The notes beneath the pieces are model-generated. The model was not told where the DNA came from. It did not search any database and saw only the letters and a program-made list of their open reading frames with translations. Positions 12,305 through 24,488 of a DNA stretch of 64,000 nucleotides are shown piece after piece; the first letter of the stretch is position 1; each line of letters starts with the position of its first letter. A program made the position numbers and the translations under genes. The DNA is from Aeromonas eucrenophila (GTDB taxonomy: Bacteria; Pseudomonadota; Gammaproteobacteria; Enterobacterales; Aeromonadaceae), in assembly GCF_000819865.1 (NCBI RefSeq), contig NZ_CDDF01000014.1, positions 79,007 through 143,006 of the forward strand, read 5' to 3'.

Positions 12305-13558
12305 TCAGCCCTTATCGGCGGGTGATGAGTCCTCGCCAATCACAACGCCCTGACCCATCACCAGCCTGGCGCTGAACACCCCTTCTTCCAGCTGGGTCTC
12401 AATCTGCCAGTCCAGCTTCTCGCAGATGCGCTGGATGATGGTCAGGCCGCAGCCGTAGCCGAGGATCTGATCCGGCGCCGCCGCCGTGGGGTTGCTGATG
12501 GTGAGGGTCTGCGCCGTCAGGCTGATCTCGATATGGCCATCGGCGTAGCTCAAAGCATTCTTGAACAGGTTGCCCAGCGCGATGGCGAGCAGGGAGAGGG
12601 GAGCCTGCACCTCGCTCTGCTCGTCCAGATTGAGCCGGATCTCCAGGCTTTCGCGCTGCAACAGGGGGGCGAGGCGGGCCAGCTCCTGGTGGATCAGCGG
12701 GGCCACCCGCTGGGGTGGCCGCTCCACGGCCTCTTTGCGGCCCAGCAGCAGGAAGGTCTCGGTGAGCAGCGCCATCTCGTCGCTGGCGGCGCGGATGCGG
12801 CCAGCCGCGCGGGCGGCGGGGGCGGGCAAGTCCGTCACCTTGCCGAGCAGGGCCGCCGAGCCCTGGATCACCATGTTGGGGGTGCGCAGCTCGTGGCTCG
12901 CGAAGCGGCTGAACTCCTGCTCCCTGGCGAACACGGCGGCGACCTCGTGTTTGCCCGCCAGCAGCGCCAGCTCGATCTCCCGCAGCTCCTGCCAGGGGGC
13001 GTCCGGTACGAAATCCGCCTGATCCGGGGTGAGGTGGGTGACCCGCTGGCGCAGCCGCTCGAGGGGGCCGGTGATGTGGCGCACCAGCCAGATGCCGAAC
13101 CCTATGCAAGCGATCAGCAGGGCCAGCCCGATCAGCCGGGTGGTCAGGTGCAGTTTGTCTTCGTAAGGATCCAGGTAGTCGTCGGCGTCGTCGTTGAACA
13201 CGAGGTAGAGCAGCCCCTGGCCGGAGGGGTGGGGCCGCACCAGGAAGTGCTTGTCCTCCTTGCCGAGCTGGTGCTCGTAGAAACCGGGGCTGGCGTAGGG
13301 CTTGAGCCAGGCGGGTAGCCGACCGGCCTGGGTCCAGTAGCTGGAGAACTGGCGCGGGCTGGGGGCAGGTGCCTCCTGGCCGAGCCGCAGCCAGTCATCG
13401 TTGTAGCGGGTGACTTCGGCCTCCAGCCAGTGGCGCAGGCTCAGCTCCTCCATCTTGTCTTCGGCCACCACCATCAGCAGGCTGAGGATGACGAGCAGCA
13501 AGAGCCCGGCGCTCCCCAGCGCCAGGATCAGCCGGCGGCGCAGGCTGGGCAGCGTCAT
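12305..13558 (-). CDS. Two-component sensor histidine kinase
   Basis: 417 residues from MTLPSLRRRLILALG (13558), chosen because AGGTGGGG precedes it. TM1 is at about 10-32, a periplasmic sensor part of about 105 residues follows, TM2 is at about 138-160, then a HAMP-like linker. The phosphoacceptor motif is FASHELRTP with His212. The N box is LGNLFKNALSYADG and the G box GYGCGLTIIQRICEKL. It follows its response regulator by about 76 bases. The stimulus is unknown. The periplasmic part is short, has no cysteines and contains an acidic run (DDADDYLDPYED), which could bind cations; that last point is inference. Confidence 0.9.
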   Translation of the reverse strand: MTLPSLRRRLILALGSAGLLLLVILSLLMVVAEDKMEELSLRHWLEAEVTRYNDDWLRLGQEAPAPSPRQFSSYWTQAGRLPAWLKPYASPGFYEHQLGKEDKHFLVRPHPSGQGLLYLVFNDDADDYLDPYEDKLHLTTRLIGLALLIACIGFGIWLVRHITGPLERLRQRVTHLTPDQADFVPDAPWQELREIELALLAGKHEVAAVFAREQEFSRFASHELRTPNMVIQGSAALLGKVTDLPAPAARAAGRIRAASDEMALLTETFLLLGRKEAVERPPQRVAPLIHQELARLAPLLQRESLEIRLNLDEQSEVQAPLSLLAIALGNLFKNALSYADGHIEISLTAQTLTISNPTAAAPDQILGYGCGLTIIQRICEKLDWQIETQLEEGVFSARLVMGQGVVIGEDSSPADKG

Positions 13559-13634
13559 TGCCCCCACCTGGTACAAGCCGGCAAGGGGAGCAGGCCAGGA
13601 TCAGCCGGTGAGGGGTGAGGCAAGCTCAGCGGCA

Positions 13635-14303
13635 TCATGGGGTTACCAGCCGGTAGCCCTGGCCGTGCAGGGTCTCCAGCATGGGGGTCTCGAAGGGCTT
13701 GTCGAGGGCGTTGCGCAGGGCATAGATGTGGCTGCGCAGGGCATCGGAGTCGGGCTCCTCATCCCCCCAGACGGTGTCCAGCACCTCCTGGCGCGTCACC
13801 AGCTGCGGCGCGCGCTTCACCAGCAGGCTGAGGATCTGGAACGGGATCTTGCCGAGCTTGAGCTCCACCCCGGCGCGCTGGGCACGGCCGCTGGCGGGAT
13901 CCACCGTCAGCTCGCCGAAACTGAGGACGCCCATGTCGGCACGGGGCCCGCGCAGGGCCAAGGCCTGCAACCTGACCTCCAGCTCCTCCATGGCGAACGG
14001 CTTGACCAGGTAGTCGTCACCGCCGGCGCGAAAGCCCGCCAGCTTGTCGTCCAGGCTGTCCCGGGCGGTGAGAAACAGCACCGGTGTCGCTATGCCATCG
14101 GCTCGCAACTGCGCCACGGTGCGCAGGCCGTCGAGGCGTGGCATCATCACGTCCATGATGATGACGTCGAAACGCTGCTCCGCCAGCAGTTGCAGGGCTG
14201 CCTGGCCATGATAGGCACAGTCCAGCCGGTGTCCCGCCAGCTCCAGGTAGTCCATGATGGTTTCCGCCACCTGGGGATTGTCTTCCACCACCAGTATTTT
14301 CAT
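13635..14303 (-). CDS. OmpR-family response regulator
   Basis: 222 residues from MKILVVEDN (14303), where AGGAGAT sits 7 bases upstream. The receiver domain has Asp51 in IIMDVMMPRLDGL as phospho-acceptor, a Thr in LFLTARD and Lys in YLVKPF. The winged-helix C-terminal half shows RQEVLDTVWGDEEPDSDALRS and ALRNAL, which is normal for OmpR. It is the first gene of a regulator-kinase operon. It is divergent from two small exported proteins and shares a 90-base promoter region with them, so they are the most likely targets. Confidence 0.93.
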   Translation of the reverse strand: MKILVVEDNPQVAETIMDYLELAGHRLDCAYHGQAALQLLAEQRFDVIIMDVMMPRLDGLRTVAQLRADGIATPVLFLTARDSLDDKLAGFRAGGDDYLVKPFAMEELEVRLQALALRGPRADMGVLSFGELTVDPASGRAQRAGVELKLGKIPFQILSLLVKRAPQLVTRQEVLDTVWGDEEPDSDALRSHIYALRNALDKPFETPMLETLHGQGYRLVTP

Positions 14304-14329
14304 GTTTCGATCTCCTGGTTTCGGCCGGC

Positions 14330-14347
14330 ATTTCACGGCCATTTCAC
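14330..14347 (+). promoter_or_regulatory. Candidate response-regulator operator (direct repeat)
   Basis: ATTTCAC occurs at 14330-14336 and again at 14341-14347, exactly 11 bases apart, in the divergent promoter region. OmpR-type regulators bind direct repeats one helical turn apart. No other such pair is seen nearby. Confidence 0.45.
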
Positions 14348-14393
14348 ACCGGATGAAGCATCCTGTGTGCCAGTGTAACCCCGAGGATCCCCG

Positions 14394-14810
14394 ATGAAGA
14401 AGTCTCTCTGCGCCCTCTGGCTATTGATTTTATTGCCCTTTGGTCTGGCGCAGGCGGCCGAGTTCAAGCTGACCGGCCGTACCAGCTGGCAGCTGGGCCA
14501 GTTGATGGTCAACGGCATTCCCTTTGTCATCGATGGACAGACCCGCTTCAAGGATGGTCTGAGTGAGGACGATCTCGGCGGCACCTGGGTCGATCTGGAA
14601 GGGGTGGTGCAGGGAGAGCAGCGGCTGATCCGCGAGGTGGAGGCGCTGGAAGAGGAGGGGGAGATGGAGCTGGAGGGGCCGGTGGAGCGGGGGCGGATCT
14701 GGGGCTATGTCACCTCGGACGAGAGCCTGGCCCCCTTCGAGGGCCGCTGGCTGGAGCTGGAATGCAAGTTTGACGGCATGCGGCTGAGCCAATGCCGGGG
14801 GGATGATTAG
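14394..14810 (+). CDS. Small exported protein of unknown function (138 aa)
   Basis: A clear signal peptide, MKKSLCALWLLILLPFGLAQA, is followed by a short acidic beta-rich domain. It starts EFKLTGRTSWQLGQLMVNG and contains LGGTWVDLEGVVQGEQRLIREVEAL. The pattern (gain of a set property, a variable-length mature part, then a statement of dependence on G, V and E) is reminiscent of DUF5666-type domains, but I cannot name the family with certainty. It ends with two cysteines (LECKFDGMRLSQCRG) that could form a disulfide. It is divergent from the response regulator and upstream of a similar exported protein. Confidence 0.75.
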   Translation: MKKSLCALWLLILLPFGLAQAAEFKLTGRTSWQLGQLMVNGIPFVIDGQTRFKDGLSEDDLGGTWVDLEGVVQGEQRLIREVEALEEEGEMELEGPVERGRIWGYVTSDESLAPFEGRWLELECKFDGMRLSQCRGDD

Positions 14811-14882
14811 GTCAGGGCCACACCCGCCTGGAAAATTGCCCATAGTTAAACCTCGAGTCCCGCGACACTGAGGTCCTCCATC

Positions 14883-15362
14883 ATGACCAAAGCCACCCTT
14901 ATCCTGCTGCTGCTGCCCCTCGGCGCCCTGGCCGTGGAGTCCGAACTCTGGCTGGTGGAGCTGGAGCACAACGATGGCATCCGCCTGCAGTTTCAGGGGG
15001 CAGAGCTGGAACTCGGCACCGCCGATCTGGTCGGCGTGGAACAGGTCGATGAGCTCAGGCCTGGCATGCGGCTCGCCATTCAGAGCCGCTACGGCGTTGC
15101 CGAGCAGATCCGGGTGGTCAGCTCGACCCCGACGCTGGCCCAGAGCAGCCAATGGCGGCGGGCGGAAGACAGGCTGCTCGCGGTGGCCGGACAAGCCTTG
15201 CTGCTGCAGGAGCTGGGGGTTCTGGTGTTCGATGCCGAGACCCGCTGGCTGAATGGCAGCCTTGCGGATCTGCAACCGGGCCGCAAGCTGGTACTGAGCC
15301 GCGATGAGGACGGACGCTTGACCGAGGTGCTGATCCCCAATCCGGAAGAGGATCCCGAATAA
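14883..15362 (+). CDS. Small exported protein of unknown function (159 aa)
   Basis: Starts MTKATLILLLLPLGALAVES, a signal peptide with likely cleavage after ALA. The mature part is acidic and beta-rich and seems to hold two related halves: LVGVEQVDELRPGMRLAIQ and LADLQPGRKLVLSRDEDGR. This is the same general style as the protein before it, suggesting a pair made together in the envelope. TCCTCC lies before the ATG, so the ribosome site is poor. The two genes are 72 bases apart and form a likely operon controlled by the adjacent two-component system. Confidence 0.75.
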   Translation: MTKATLILLLLPLGALAVESELWLVELEHNDGIRLQFQGAELELGTADLVGVEQVDELRPGMRLAIQSRYGVAEQIRVVSSTPTLAQSSQWRRAEDRLLAVAGQALLLQELGVLVFDAETRWLNGSLADLQPGRKLVLSRDEDGRLTEVLIPNPEEDPE

Positions 15363-15665
15363 ATCGCCTGTATATAAAGTAATCCTGTGGCGGATATTTA
15401 CTCTGGCGGGAATCGCTGCGGGTCACACTCAATAATTAAAAACTTTAACACCACGAAAATTATAAATTAAATAATAAAGCAATGACTCTGATATTTGTTT
15501 TGTCATTAATTAATAACCTGCCTATTAATTGTGTTCATGTCATCTATGAATAATTAAAATGTGGATTCGATCGCATTCGTAGCTTTTTGTGACTGATATT
15601 GTCCCCCTGGCATGCAGCAAGATAAATAGTATTCGCATGCCTATACTTACAATATTGGGGGAGCT
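15363..15665 (+). promoter_or_regulatory. AT-rich upstream region of aerolysin
   Basis: Around 300 bases, far richer in A/T than the rest of the window. No gene is visible. It holds a CRP-like site (15557-15578), a TATACT that could be a -10 box at 15642-15647, and the inverted repeat GGCATGC (15609-15615) / GCATGCC (15635-15641). A strong GGGGGAG ribosome site ends just before the aerA ATG. Confidence 0.6.
15557..15578 (+). promoter_or_regulatory. CRP-like site upstream of aerA
   Basis: TGTGG-ATTCGA-TCGCA keeps the exact TGTGA-N6-TCACA geometry with one mismatch per half, and about 16 of 22 positions match the E. coli CRP consensus. The centre is about 98 bases before the aerA start codon. 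Confidence 0.5.
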
Positions 15666-17147
15666 ATGGATAAACTAAAAATAACGGGTTTGGCGTTGAC
15701 CATTTCGACGCTGTTGATGAGCCAGGCCCATGGGGCCGAGCCTGTCTATCCTGATCAGCTGCGTCTCTTCTCGCTCGGGAAAGAGGTGTGTGGGGCCAAC
15801 TATCGTCCGATTAATCGGGAAGAGGCGCAGAGTGTCCGCAATAATATTGTGGGCATGATGGGTCAATGGCAAATAAGTGGATTGGCCAATAATTGGGTGA
15901 TCATGGGGTCGGGCTATAACGGTGAAATAAAACCCGGTTCGGCCTCGGATACCTGGTGTTATCCGACCAATCCGGTCACCAGTGAAATACCCGTATTGCC
16001 TGCGCTGAATATTCCAGACGGGGATGAAGTGGACGTGCAATGGCGGCTGGTGCATGACAGCGCCAATTTCATCAAGCCGGCCAGCTACCTCGCCCATTAT
16101 CTCGGCTATGCCTGGGTCGGTGGCGACCACAGCCCCTACGTGGGTGAGGACATGGACGTGACTCAGGACGGCGACAGCTGGCTGATCCGCGGCAATAACG
16201 GCGGCGGCTGCGACGGCTATCGCTGCGGCGAGAAGAGCAGCATCCGGGTCAGCAACTTCGCCTACACCCTGGATCCCGAGAGCTTCAGCCACGGCGAGGT
16301 GACCCAGTCCGATCGCACCCTGATCAAGACGGTGGTGGGTTGGGCCGTCAACGACAGCGACACGCCCCAGTCCGGCTATGACGTGACCCTGCGCTACGAC
16401 ACGGCTACCAACTGGTCCAAGACCAACACCTATGGCCTGAGCGAGAAGGTCTCCACCAAGAACAAGTTCAAGTGGCCGCTGGTGGGTGAGACCGAACTCT
16501 CCATCGAGATCGCTGCGAACCAGTCCTGGTCCTCCCAGAACGGGGGCACCACCACCACCTCGCTCTCCCAGTCGGCGCGCCCGACCGTGCCCGCCCGCTC
16601 GAAGATCCCGGTGAAGATCGAGCTCTACAAGGCGAACATCTCCTACCCCTACGAGTTCAAGGCGGATGTGAGCTATGACCTTGCCCTTAACGGTTTCCTG
16701 CGCTGGGGCGGCAACGCCTGGCACACCCATCCGGACAACCGGCCGACCTGGAACCACAGCTTCGTCATCGGTCCGTTCAAGGACAAGGCGAGCAGCATCC
16801 GCTACCAGTGGGACAAGCGTTACATCCCGGGTGAGGTGAAGTGGTGGGACTGGAACTGGACCATACAGCAGAACGGTGCCGACACCATGAAGAATGCCCT
16901 GGCCAGGGTGCTGCGCCCGGTGCGCGCCAGCATCACGGGGGACTTCCATGCCGAGAGCCAGTTCGCCGGCAACATCGAGATAGGTGCGCCCGTGCCCATC
17001 GGCGGCGACAGCAAGGTGCGTCGTGCCCGCAGCGTCGATGGCCAGGCAACCGGCCTGCGCCTGGAGATCCCGCTGGATGCCAACGAGCTCTCCGCACTGG
17101 GCTTCGACAACGTCCAGATCGAGCTGCAACCCGCTACCGACAAGTGA
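15666..17147 (+). CDS. aerA: Proaerolysin, beta-pore-forming toxin
   Basis: 493 residues, the exact length of classical preproaerolysin. A 23-residue signal peptide ends at AHG, before mature AEPVYPDQ. Mature Cys19 and its partner, and the pair in GGGCDGYRCG, match the known disulfides. Other recognisable parts are MGQWQISGLAN (small lobe), ESFSHGEVTQSDR, the amphipathic stem region with NQSWSSQNGGTTTTSLSQS, and VKWWDWNWTI. The C-terminal activation site is KVRRARSVDG, where furin-like or trypsin-like cleavage would remove the last 40 or so residues. The protein is secreted by the type II pathway, binds GPI-anchored receptors and forms heptameric pores. No damage is visible. Confidence 0.98.
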   Translation: MDKLKITGLALTISTLLMSQAHGAEPVYPDQLRLFSLGKEVCGANYRPINREEAQSVRNNIVGMMGQWQISGLANNWVIMGSGYNGEIKPGSASDTWCYPTNPVTSEIPVLPALNIPDGDEVDVQWRLVHDSANFIKPASYLAHYLGYAWVGGDHSPYVGEDMDVTQDGDSWLIRGNNGGGCDGYRCGEKSSIRVSNFAYTLDPESFSHGEVTQSDRTLIKTVVGWAVNDSDTPQSGYDVTLRYDTATNWSKTNTYGLSEKVSTKNKFKWPLVGETELSIEIAANQSWSSQNGGTTTTSLSQSARPTVPARSKIPVKIELYKANISYPYEFKADVSYDLALNGFLRWGGNAWHTHPDNRPTWNHSFVIGPFKDKASSIRYQWDKRYIPGEVKWWDWNWTIQQNGADTMKNALARVLRPVRASITGDFHAESQFAGNIEIGAPVPIGGDSKVRRARSVDGQATGLRLEIPLDANELSALGFDNVQIELQPATDK

Positions 17148-17172
17148 TCTGGTGGCAGTTAAACTGGAATGT

Positions 17173-17203
17173 AAAATCGGGCTTTTGCCCGGTTTTTATT
17201 TGT
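17173..17203 (+). terminator. Intrinsic terminator of aerA
   Basis: AAATCGGGC-TTTT-GCCCGGTTT plus a T-rich tail, 26 bases past the aerA stop. Confidence 0.9.
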
Positions 17204-17437
17204 AGAATATCTCGTTTTTAGTGATTTTCGCTGCCTTTGGCGCGCTTGTCTGGCCGCGTCCTGAGTGTGTTACCGATCCTGGCCGCGACTCTGCCGCCCC
17301 GTCCGCTGCGATGAAACGGAGCTGGCGTATTCAAACTTCTTCTTCGCCGGTCAGCACGGCATCATGGCCAGAGCACCCCACTGGTCAGCTGTGTTAATGC
17401 CTTGTACTTTCAAATTCCCCACTTATACTGGCGCCAT

Positions 17438-17534
17438 CTTGTCGGAGTGCCGACCGTCGAACGACGCGAGGCTGAGACCGTTAATTCGGGATCCGTGGAA
17501 CCTGATCAGGCTAGAACCTGCGAAGGGAAACAAG
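17438..17534 (+). promoter_or_regulatory. TPP (THI-element) riboswitch
   Basis: All conserved blocks are present in order: outer stem CTTGT/ACAAG, CGGAGTGCCG, GGCTGAGA, CCGTGGAACCTGATC, AACCTGCGAAGGGAA. Thiamine pyrophosphate binding to this leader normally blocks expression of thi genes. About 285 bases separate it from the thiC start, so the expression platform is long. The intervening stretch holds GC-rich potential hairpins but no convincing gene. Confidence 0.97.
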
Positions 17535-17793
17535 GGTAACCAGAGGGTTGCCGCGCCGGGGGAGGGACAAGCCTCCCCAGCTGCCAGAGGGTCCATCCCG
17601 AGGCAAGCCAGGGCGCACAAGAGGGAGTCTGTCCCGTGCATCGCCTTAGCAGGCGGCCGCACAGCCCACCTGAAAGGGGGCTTGGGACAGCAGAGCAGGG
17701 AAGACAACATCCCGAGCTCGTTCCCTCTTGCAGCACAACTCGCCCCCTGGTTCATCACTTCTCCTCGAACTCCAGACAAGCAAACACCCATAA

Positions 17794-21405
<3,612 letters not shown>

Positions 21406-21416
<11 letters not shown>

Positions 21417-22176
21417 CGAGGAATACTTGCGCTACGGCAGGCAACTGATGCTGGCCGAGATCGGTGAGGCGGGGCAGGCACGGCTCAAAGAGAAGTCGGT
21501 GCTCATTGTCGGCCTCGGCGGCCTCGGCTCGCCGCTCGCGCTCTATCTCGCCGGGGCCGGGGTGGGGACGCTGTGGCTCGCCGACGGCGACGTGGTGGAT
21601 TCCAGCAACTTGCCGCGCCAGTTTCTCTACACCGGGGAGGATCTGCGCCGCTCCAAGGCCGAGCTGACCCGGGAACGGTTGGCGGCCCACAACCCGCTGG
21701 TGGAGCTGATCGCCATCAATCAGAGGCTCGATGCGCAGAGCCTGCCGGCGTTCGTGGCCGAGGTGGATCTGGTTGTCGACTGCTGCGACAACCTCCCGAC
21801 CCGCCACGCCATCAACGCAGCCTGCGTCGCCTTGGGCAAACCCTGGATCTCCGCTGCCGCCGTCGGCTGGCAGGGGCAGCTGATGGTGCGAAGCGCCCCC
21901 GAGCACGCCTGCTACGCCTGCCTCTACTCGGCGGATACCGAAATCAAAGAGAGCTGCCAGAGCGGCGGCGTCACCGGCCCCCTGGTGGGCGTGATGGGCT
22001 CCTTGCAGGCGCTGGAGGCCATCAAGCTGCTGCTCGGGCGTGAGAGCCCGGTTGCGGGCACCCTGCGCCGCTTCGATGCCTTGAACCACGAGTGGCAGAC
22101 TCTGCGCCTGCCAGCGGATCCCGCCTGCCCCGTTTGTAGCAATGGCAACGGCAGCGCCAACAAGGATGACCAATGA
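21406..22176 (+). CDS. thiF: ThiS adenylyltransferase ThiF
   Basis: 256 residues from [13 protein letters not shown] (21406), with AAAGGAGGT right before it inside the end of thiDE. An E1-like fold activates the C-terminal glycine of ThiS as an acyl-adenylate. [21 protein letters not shown] is the nucleotide loop and [10 protein letters not shown] follows. Zinc ligands are in CYACLY and CPVCSNG. The start overlaps thiDE by 11 bases and the end overlaps thiS by 4, in keeping with one coupled unit. Confidence 0.96.
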
Positions 22177-22379
22177 ATATTCGACTGAACGACAAGGCGC
22201 TGGCCCTGACGGCGGAAGAGAGCGTCAGCGTGGCCGCCCTGCTGGCGGCGCAAGCCGTCGCCCCTCAGGGGGTGGCGGTGGCCCTCAACGGCGCCGTGTT
22301 GCCCCGCAGCCGCTGGCCCGAGACTCCCCTCAATGACGGGGATGAACTTCATCTCTTCACTGCCATCGCCGGAGGCTAA
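22173..22379 (+). CDS. thiS: Sulfur carrier protein ThiS
   Basis: 68 residues, ubiquitin-like, ending AGG. The diglycine is adenylated by ThiF and then carries sulfur as a thiocarboxylate for thiazole formation by ThiG. The GGAGG that encodes the Gly-Gly (22371-22375) could also serve as a ribosome site for a following start. In this genome an 85-base insertion separates it from thiG (see 22383-22463). The hydrophobic patch VAALLAAQAVAP and the end DELHLFTAIAGG fit the family. Confidence 0.96.
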   Translation: MNIRLNDKALALTAEESVSVAALLAAQAVAPQGVAVALNGAVLPRSRWPETPLNDGDELHLFTAIAGG

Positions 22380-22382
22380 CGC

Positions 22383-22463
22383 ATGAAGTTTGCTCTCTCA
22401 CTCTTGATTGGTCTGCCTCGCGGCGGATCGCCATCTCTTCTTACCCCTATGGCCGGAGGCTAA
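22383..22463 (+). other. 26-codon mini-ORF from a partial duplication of the thiS end
   Basis: An open frame [11 protein letters not shown]...LLTPMAGG ends in the same Ala-Gly-Gly-stop as thiS. Its last 30 bases (22432-22463) resemble the last 30 of thiS (22350-22379), including CATCTCTTC and GCCGGAGGCTAA. It starts 3 bases after thiS, with the thiS GGAGG as its ribosome site, and its own GGAGG serves thiG. It is probably a by-product of duplication; a functional peptide is not excluded. Confidence 0.55.
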
Positions 22464-22464
22464 G

Positions 22465-23232
22465 ATGCTACGTATTGCCGATCACAATTTCTCATCCCGC
22501 CTCTTCACTGGCACCGGCAAGTTCGCCCGCCCGGAATTAATGGCTGCCGCCATCGAGGCGAGCGGCTCCCAACTCGTCACCATGGCCATCAAGCGTCTGG
22601 AGCCCGGCAAGCGCCACGACGATATCCTGAGCCCCTTGCTCAAGCTCGGGGTCAAGCTGCTGCCGAACACCTCGGGGGCCAAGACCGCCGCCGAGGCGGT
22701 GTTTGCCGCCCATTTGGCCCGTGAGGCGCTGGGAACCAACTGGCTCAAACTCGAGATCCACCCCGATCCCAAATACCTGCTGCCGGATCCCATAGAGACG
22801 CTGAAAGCGGCGGAGCAGTTGGTGAAGGAGGGCTTCGTGGTGCTGCCCTACTGCGGCGCCGATCCCGTGCTCTGCAAACGGCTCGAGGAGGTGGGTTGCG
22901 CCGCCGTCATGCCGCTCGGCGCCCCCATCGGCTCCAATCAGGGGCTGGTGACCCGGGAGTTCCTCTCCATCATCGTCGAGCAGGCCAGGGTACCCGTGGT
23001 GGTGGATGCGGGCATAGGCGCCCCCAGCCACGCGGCGGCGGCGTTTGAGCTCGGCGCCGATGCCGTGCTGGTCAACACGGCGATAGCCGTGAGCGGTGAT
23101 CCGGTCGCCATGGGCCACGCCTTCGCGCTGGCCAGCGAGGCGGGCCGCAGCGCCTACGAGGCTGGCCTAGGTATTCGCGGCTTCCAGGCCAGCGCGTCGA
23201 GCCCCCTCACCGATTTTCTGGAGGCCCTATGA
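22465..23232 (+). CDS. thiG: Thiazole synthase ThiG
   Basis: 255 residues from [20 protein letters not shown] (22465), with GGAGG 8 bases upstream; the in-frame start at 22408 is not needed. The TIM barrel condenses dehydroglycine, deoxyxylulose phosphate and ThiS-thiocarboxylate. [10 protein letters not shown] places the Schiff-base lysine region, and [31 protein letters not shown] is the phosphate-binding end. Its stop overlaps the thiH ATG by 4 bases. Confidence 0.96.
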   Translation: MLRIADHNFSSRLFTGTGKFARPELMAAAIEASGSQLVTMAIKRLEPGKRHDDILSPLLKLGVKLLPNTSGAKTAAEAVFAAHLAREALGTNWLKLEIHPDPKYLLPDPIETLKAAEQLVKEGFVVLPYCGADPVLCKRLEEVGCAAVMPLGAPIGSNQGLVTREFLSIIVEQARVPVVVDAGIGAPSHAAAAFELGADAVLVNTAIAVSGDPVAMGHAFALASEAGRSAYEAGLGIRGFQASASSPLTDFLEAL

Positions 23233-24485
23233 GTCAGAGCATGGGCAGGGGGCAAGACTCGGTGGTCATGGCCTCTTTCACTCCTCTTCCCGAGATGGAT
23301 GGGATCCGCCCCCCTCTCCCTCTGGGAGAGGGGCCGGGGGTGAGGGCCGCGGCCGAGACAAAGGCAGCGAGCTTTGCCGACCGCTGGCAGGAGCTCGACT
23401 GGGACGACGTGGGCATGCAGATCCGCGCCAAGACGACCCGGGATGTGGAGCTGGCGCTGGATAAGCCCCGCCGCAGCCTGCAGGATTTTATGGCGCTGAT
23501 CTCCCCGGCGGCAGAGGCTTATCTGCCTCAGCTGGCCCAGCTGGCAGAGAGTCTCACCCGCCAGCGCTTCGGCAACACGGTCGGCTTCTATGTGCCGCTC
23601 TATCTGTCGAACCTCTGCGCCAATGACTGCAGCTACTGCGGCTTCTCCATGAGCAACCGCCTCAAGCGCAAGACCCTGAATGCAGAGGAGATAGAGCGCG
23701 AGTGCCTGGCCATCAAGGCGCGCGGCTTCGACAGCGTGCTGCTGGTGACCGGCGAGCATGAGACCAAGGTCGGCATGGCCTATTTTCGCGAGATGATGCC
23801 CATCATCCGCCGCCACTTCAGCACGGTCGGGATGGAGGTGCAGCCCCTGTCCGAGGCCGAATACGCCGAGCTGAAGACCCTGGGGCTGGACGCCGTCATG
23901 GTCTATCAGGAGACCTACCACGCTCCCGCCTACGCCCGCCATCACCTGCGCGGCAACAAGCAGGACATCGCGTGGCGTCTCGCCACCCCGGACAGGCTCG
24001 GCCGCGCCGGGGTGGACAAGATAGGGCTGGGGGCACTCATCGGTCTCTCATCGGACTGGCGCGCCGACAGCTACTTCGTGGCCGAACATCTGGCCTGGAT
24101 GGAGCGCCACCATTGGCAGAGCCGCTATTCCCTCTCCTTCCCGCGCCTGCGCCCCTGCACCGGCGGCCTGGAGCCCGAAGTGACCATGACGGACCGACAA
24201 CTGGTGCAGCTTATCTGCGCCTGGCGCTTGTTCTCGCCGACCCTGGACTTGTCCCTCTCTACCCGGGAATCCCCGGCGTTTCGCAACGGCGCCCTGCGCC
24301 TCGGCATCACCCAGATGTCGGCGGAGTCGCGCACCCAGCCCGGCGGCTACGCCGACGGCGGCCAGGAGGAGCTGGAGCAGTTCGCCATCCATGACGACAG
24401 GTCTCTCGGTGCGGTGGCCGCCGCCGTCAGGCAGGCGGGGTTGCAGCCGGTATTTAAAGATTGGGAGGCGTTTTTGGGCCGATAG
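23229..24485 (+). CDS. thiH: 2-iminoacetate synthase ThiH with a REP-derived N-terminal extension
   Basis: 418 residues. A radical-SAM enzyme that splits tyrosine to give dehydroglycine for ThiG. The cluster motif is [11 protein letters not shown] (CxxxCxxC) and the catalytic core continues through [15 protein letters not shown]. Homology to other ThiH proteins begins only at about residue 47 ([14 protein letters not shown]). The first 45 or so residues, including [13 protein letters not shown], are translated from a REP-like palindrome at 23311-23346 inserted after the ATG that overlaps thiG. No closer ATG exists, so the extension must be made unless a GTG is used. Confidence 0.94.
   Translation: MSQSMGRGQDSVVMASFTPLPEMDGIRPPLPLGEGPGVRAAAETKAASFADRWQELDWDDVGMQIRAKTTRDVELALDKPRRSLQDFMALISPAAEAYLPQLAQLAESLTRQRFGNTVGFYVPLYLSNLCANDCSYCGFSMSNRLKRKTLNAEEIERECLAIKARGFDSVLLVTGEHETKVGMAYFREMMPIIRRHFSTVGMEVQPLSEAEYAELKTLGLDAVMVYQETYHAPAYARHHLRGNKQDIAWRLATPDRLGRAGVDKIGLGALIGLSSDWRADSYFVAEHLAWMERHHWQSRYSLSFPRLRPCTGGLEPEVTMTDRQLVQLICAWRLFSPTLDLSLSTRESPAFRNGALRLGITQMSAESRTQPGGYADGGQEELEQFAIHDDRSLGAVAAAVRQAGLQPVFKDWEAFLGR
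23311..23346. repeat. REP-like palindrome inside the thiH coding region
   Basis: CCCCTCTCCC-TCT-GGGAGAGGGG is followed by the typical trailing GGTGAGGG. The unit is in frame and stop-free in the strand read. It is the same family as the intergenic elements at 59885 and 52353. Confidence 0.8.
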
Positions 24486-24488
24486 GGG

